The translations under genes were made by a program, and so were the position numbers. 64,000 nucleotides of DNA from Ignelater luminosus (taxonomy: Eukaryota; Arthropoda; Insecta; Coleoptera; Elateridae): assembly GCA_011009095.1 (NCBI GenBank), contig VTPC01091006.1:190064-254063 (forward strand), written 5' to 3'. Positions 61,170 to 64,000 of the stretch are shown here, piece after piece (within the stretch, counting starts at the first letter, position 1; each line of letters begins with the position of its first letter). The notes under the pieces were generated by a model. The model did no database searches. It had not been told where the DNA came from and saw nothing but the letters and a program-made list of their open reading frames with translations.

Positions 61170-62006
61170 GAATTAAGAATTTAAACAAAATTTACCCGGC
61201 ATAAAACAGATCAAAAGTTTTGTAAAAAGGCATAAAAATTGACTAACGGAAAGATTGCGAAAAATACAAGTTTCTGAAGAAATTATTAATAATAATTACT
61301 TTGACAACGTTTTAAATGTCTTAGCACAGATGCTATTATAAACTACGACGAAACCTGTTTTCTTGATGACACAGGCAGAAAACAAGTAGTAGCCAAACGA
61401 TGAACTAAGCATCTAGAACGAGTTATTGATTCATCCAAAAATTCAGCCTCTGTAATGGTTAGTGTGTCAGCATTCGCTGAATTATTACCGCCATATATTG
61501 TGTACAAGATCGAACATCTGTGCTGTAGCTGGACATTTAATAGTCCCAAGGCAGTATGATATGAAAGAAACTAATCAGGATCGTTTAATCAACCCTAATT
61601 TAAAGACTGGTTCAATAATATCGTCTTTCCGTATCTTCGAAGAAAAGAAGAAACCAAAGTTATTGTAGGTGACAATTTGTCGAGTCGCCTATCGTTCTAT
61701 GTTATAGAGAAATGCGAAGAACATGCTATTAGATTTGCTTTTTACAACTACTTGATGTGACTGTGTTCGGCCAATAAACATGAGTTGAAGAAGAAAATAG
61801 AAAATTGGACGAAAAAAGATAAAGGCGTTATTTCTAAACAGCAGTTTCCTTTTTTGCTTAACTTGGCACTAAATGACGTAAAAAGCATGAAGCAGAATAT
61901 TATTTGTGGATTTACTGCAACAGGGATATTACTATTAGATCGTGAACAGATCATAAAACGGTTACCAAAAGCACCTCGCACTGAAAACGACAATTCCGAT
62001 GATTGA
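61170..62006 (+). pseudogene. Pogo/Tigger-type (DDE_1) transposase pseudogene
   Basis: Blocks in order are: IKSFVKRHKN, IINYDETCFLDDTGRKQVVA (first catalytic Asp in YDET), HLERVIDSSKNSASVMV, LPPYIVYKIEHL, the shifted VIVGDNLSSRLSFYVIEKCE (second Asp in GDN), then after a break KKKIENWTKKDKGVISKQQF and GFTATGILLLDREQIIKRLP, ending at a TGA at 62004. The segment that should hold the third acid (PPNSTHLTQPLD-like) is missing between the second Asp block and the KKKIENW block, an internal deletion. Stops are present, for example near 61401. The family is the CENP-B/jerky-related pogo group. Confidence 0.82.
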
Positions 62007-62009
62007 ACC

Positions 62010-64000
62010 AATACATTAAAAGAAATGTTTAAAACTTCCCGCAACATACAAAAGCTACTCAGACAAAAAAGAAAAGGGGTGCTAATCGAACCAGGATAAA
62101 GTGGTACTGGTCAGAACTTTCCATCAACCAGCCCAGAAACCAATACCCAAGAAATTAATCATCATCATCAATCAACACCAATGTCCCAAAAACCACCGAT
62201 ACCATCTGATGCGTTAAATGAGACTGAGAAGTGACCTTAAGAAAGAATACTTCATTAAACCAAATTTATAAACAATAAAACTGACAAGTATTACGCAACA
62301 GTTGGCAAAAATATTATTGACAATAACATTATAATTAATTCAGTTTTTAAGGCCTAATAAAAAGCTAACAAACACTTTTATATTTCCAAACGTTGAGGAC
62401 AGTGTAGAAATCACAGTTAACCAAGTAATATAAATACTACAGAAACCTACTCTTTTGCGAAAAGGAGGATATAAGTTTGATTCGGTAAACAAACTTAGGT
62501 CCAACAGCAATTTGTAGCTGTTAATCTGTACCTACCTATTATATTTTTGTTTTTTAAGTAAAGGTTCAGCTTTTTCTATTTTTTATAGCAAGCACTTGTT
62601 TCTGTTCCTTTTATATAGTTTTATAAAAAATAATTTAATTGTTATTCTTTTGTTTTATTTTCGTCAAAATTTTAAAACGCACCTTTTTTAAAAATTCTTA
62701 TTTTGTCTCGATCAACCCAGTTACTGAAGCGACTTAAGATATAATCTTAAAAACAGAAATTTGTCCCAAGGCGCTCCACGTGGGGTTAATTGGGACAGTT
62801 CAATTCTTTTTGTTCTTTAACTGAAATTGACTTGTAGAATTACTGCAATGTAAACGAATAGTGCTAATCTGCCTTCCCCTCTTAATATTTAACAACAGTA
62901 AGTTAAAATGTTTAAAGGTTATTATTATTATAAATATTTAAAAATCGTCCCGATATTTACCCCATTTTACGGTACCGTTTTTTAGTATCCCTTAATTTCT
63001 TCCACTAAATATTTCTCATTCACAACCATAAATATGTTGGGTCAAATTAAAAGGCATTTTTGTTTTGTTTTAATTTTATACCATATGTAGAAGATAAGCA
63101 GCATAGGGTCTGGTGATTGAGTTTTCTGACAAATTGTGTTCTGACATTATGTGTATTAAGTCGGCCAAAAAAATTTGAATTTTCTTCATTAAGTATTTCC
63201 CAATTATCAAGTATTTTTAAAACCTTACGTAAAACCCAAACACGTGTATTAACTCATTACGTACATCATCGACATGGTTTCTTCTTTCAAGGTACCACAC
63301 TAAAGATTGTAAAGTAAACAAAAACACGTAATTTTGAAACATATTAACAATAAGTAGAAGTAACGTAAAATTCAATGAATATGTAGATGTCTCATACTTA
63401 TAAGATAACACAAACATTTCTTAAAACTTAGAATAAACAATTACCTGCAATCCGGAAGAAAATTAATTACATACTATCAACTCGAGATTCCCAAAGAAGT
63501 CGTTTAATTTTGGAAACAGATAAGCAAAAGTATCAGTTTATTATCATATAGGTTCTAAGCTAAAAACGAAATTTACTATTAAAAGAAATATTAAATGTTT
63601 ATAGGATTAAGTTATAAATATTCATATTTTGATTTAAAACAACCTTGGTTGCGGAATGATCCGAGAACTGAGTTCGAGCAAGAACTTATTGCTTCTAGTG
63701 GATTACAATACAAATAACTGAAGTTTTACAACCTAATTTATGTAAGAAGACTCATTGACGTTTATAAGGTAATTAAGATAAATTAGCTGTAATAAGCACC
63801 GAATATATATTTTGAATTTAATGACATACCTACATATAGAGGTTTTAAATTTTCTTCAAAATAAATTAGGAATTTCATCTTTTACAATAATATAATATCA
63901 ACACCAAAATAACTTATTTTATAACTATGAAAATTGCTCAGAAAAAGGAAAGAAAAAAAAAGCCCACACAGTAAGCTAAAGAAAATGTAATATTGTAAAG
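62010..64000. other. AT-rich sequence, nothing recognised
   Basis: No convincing frame or paired repeat was seen; short frames near 63.1-63.4 kb overlap on opposite strands and show no motif. Confidence 0.45.

Noticed and set aside
1-64000. CRISPR arrays, bacterial operons or phage genes
   Set aside because: The window has GT/AG introns, eukaryotic transposons and no spaced direct repeat array; a prokaryotic reading does not fit.

Overview
The window looks like an AT-rich, TE-dense stretch of an animal nuclear genome, most probably an insect. The grounds are several different mariner/Tc1 lineages common in insects, an intron of about 70 bp with GT/AG borders, a P-element-like THAP protein, and a fragment of the eukaryotic ABCF1 ribosome-associated ATPase. 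No intact host gene is visible. Apart from the ABCF1 fragment, every coding stretch that could be recognised belongs to a mobile element. Most of the rest is AT-rich sequence in which I see nothing.

Layout. 1-619: end of an irritans-type mariner, cut by the window edge, transposase frame open. 3440-3996: short TTAA-flanked element. 12.6-14.0 kb: rearranged repeat cluster with a near-perfect inverted duplication. 14.35-16.42 kb: P-element-like remnant coding only a THAP zinc finger and a coiled coil. 20.2-22.3 kb: intronless N-terminal ABCF1 fragment beside an LTR-like block. 22.6-23.3 kb: foldback MITE. 29.3-31.9 kb: 2.6 kb transposon remnant with 36-bp inverted ends whose protein resembles the RAG1 core / Transib transposases. 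37.7-39.4 kb: foldback repeats. 40.6-40.75 kb: (TC)n microsatellite containing an assembly gap.

41.8-43.1 kb holds the best preserved element: a 1,305-bp mariner with perfect 31-bp inverted repeats, TA on both sides and an uninterrupted 361-codon DD41D transposase. 44.6-46.9 kb is a nest: a TA-flanked foldback element with a degraded mariner/Tc element in its centre and a different 458-bp insertion in its right arm. 47.7-49.0 and 50.0-51.0 kb are two dead DD34D mariners, 52.8-53.5 kb the RNase H end of a LINE, 59.6-60.5 kb a Tc1-like fragment in inverted duplication, and 61.2-62.0 kb a pogo-type transposase lacking its third catalytic region.

The elements do not form a pathway. The window records successive insertions and decay, with one element (41.8 kb) that looks recent and possibly autonomous. 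Family assignments rest on motifs recalled from known proteins; no database search was possible.
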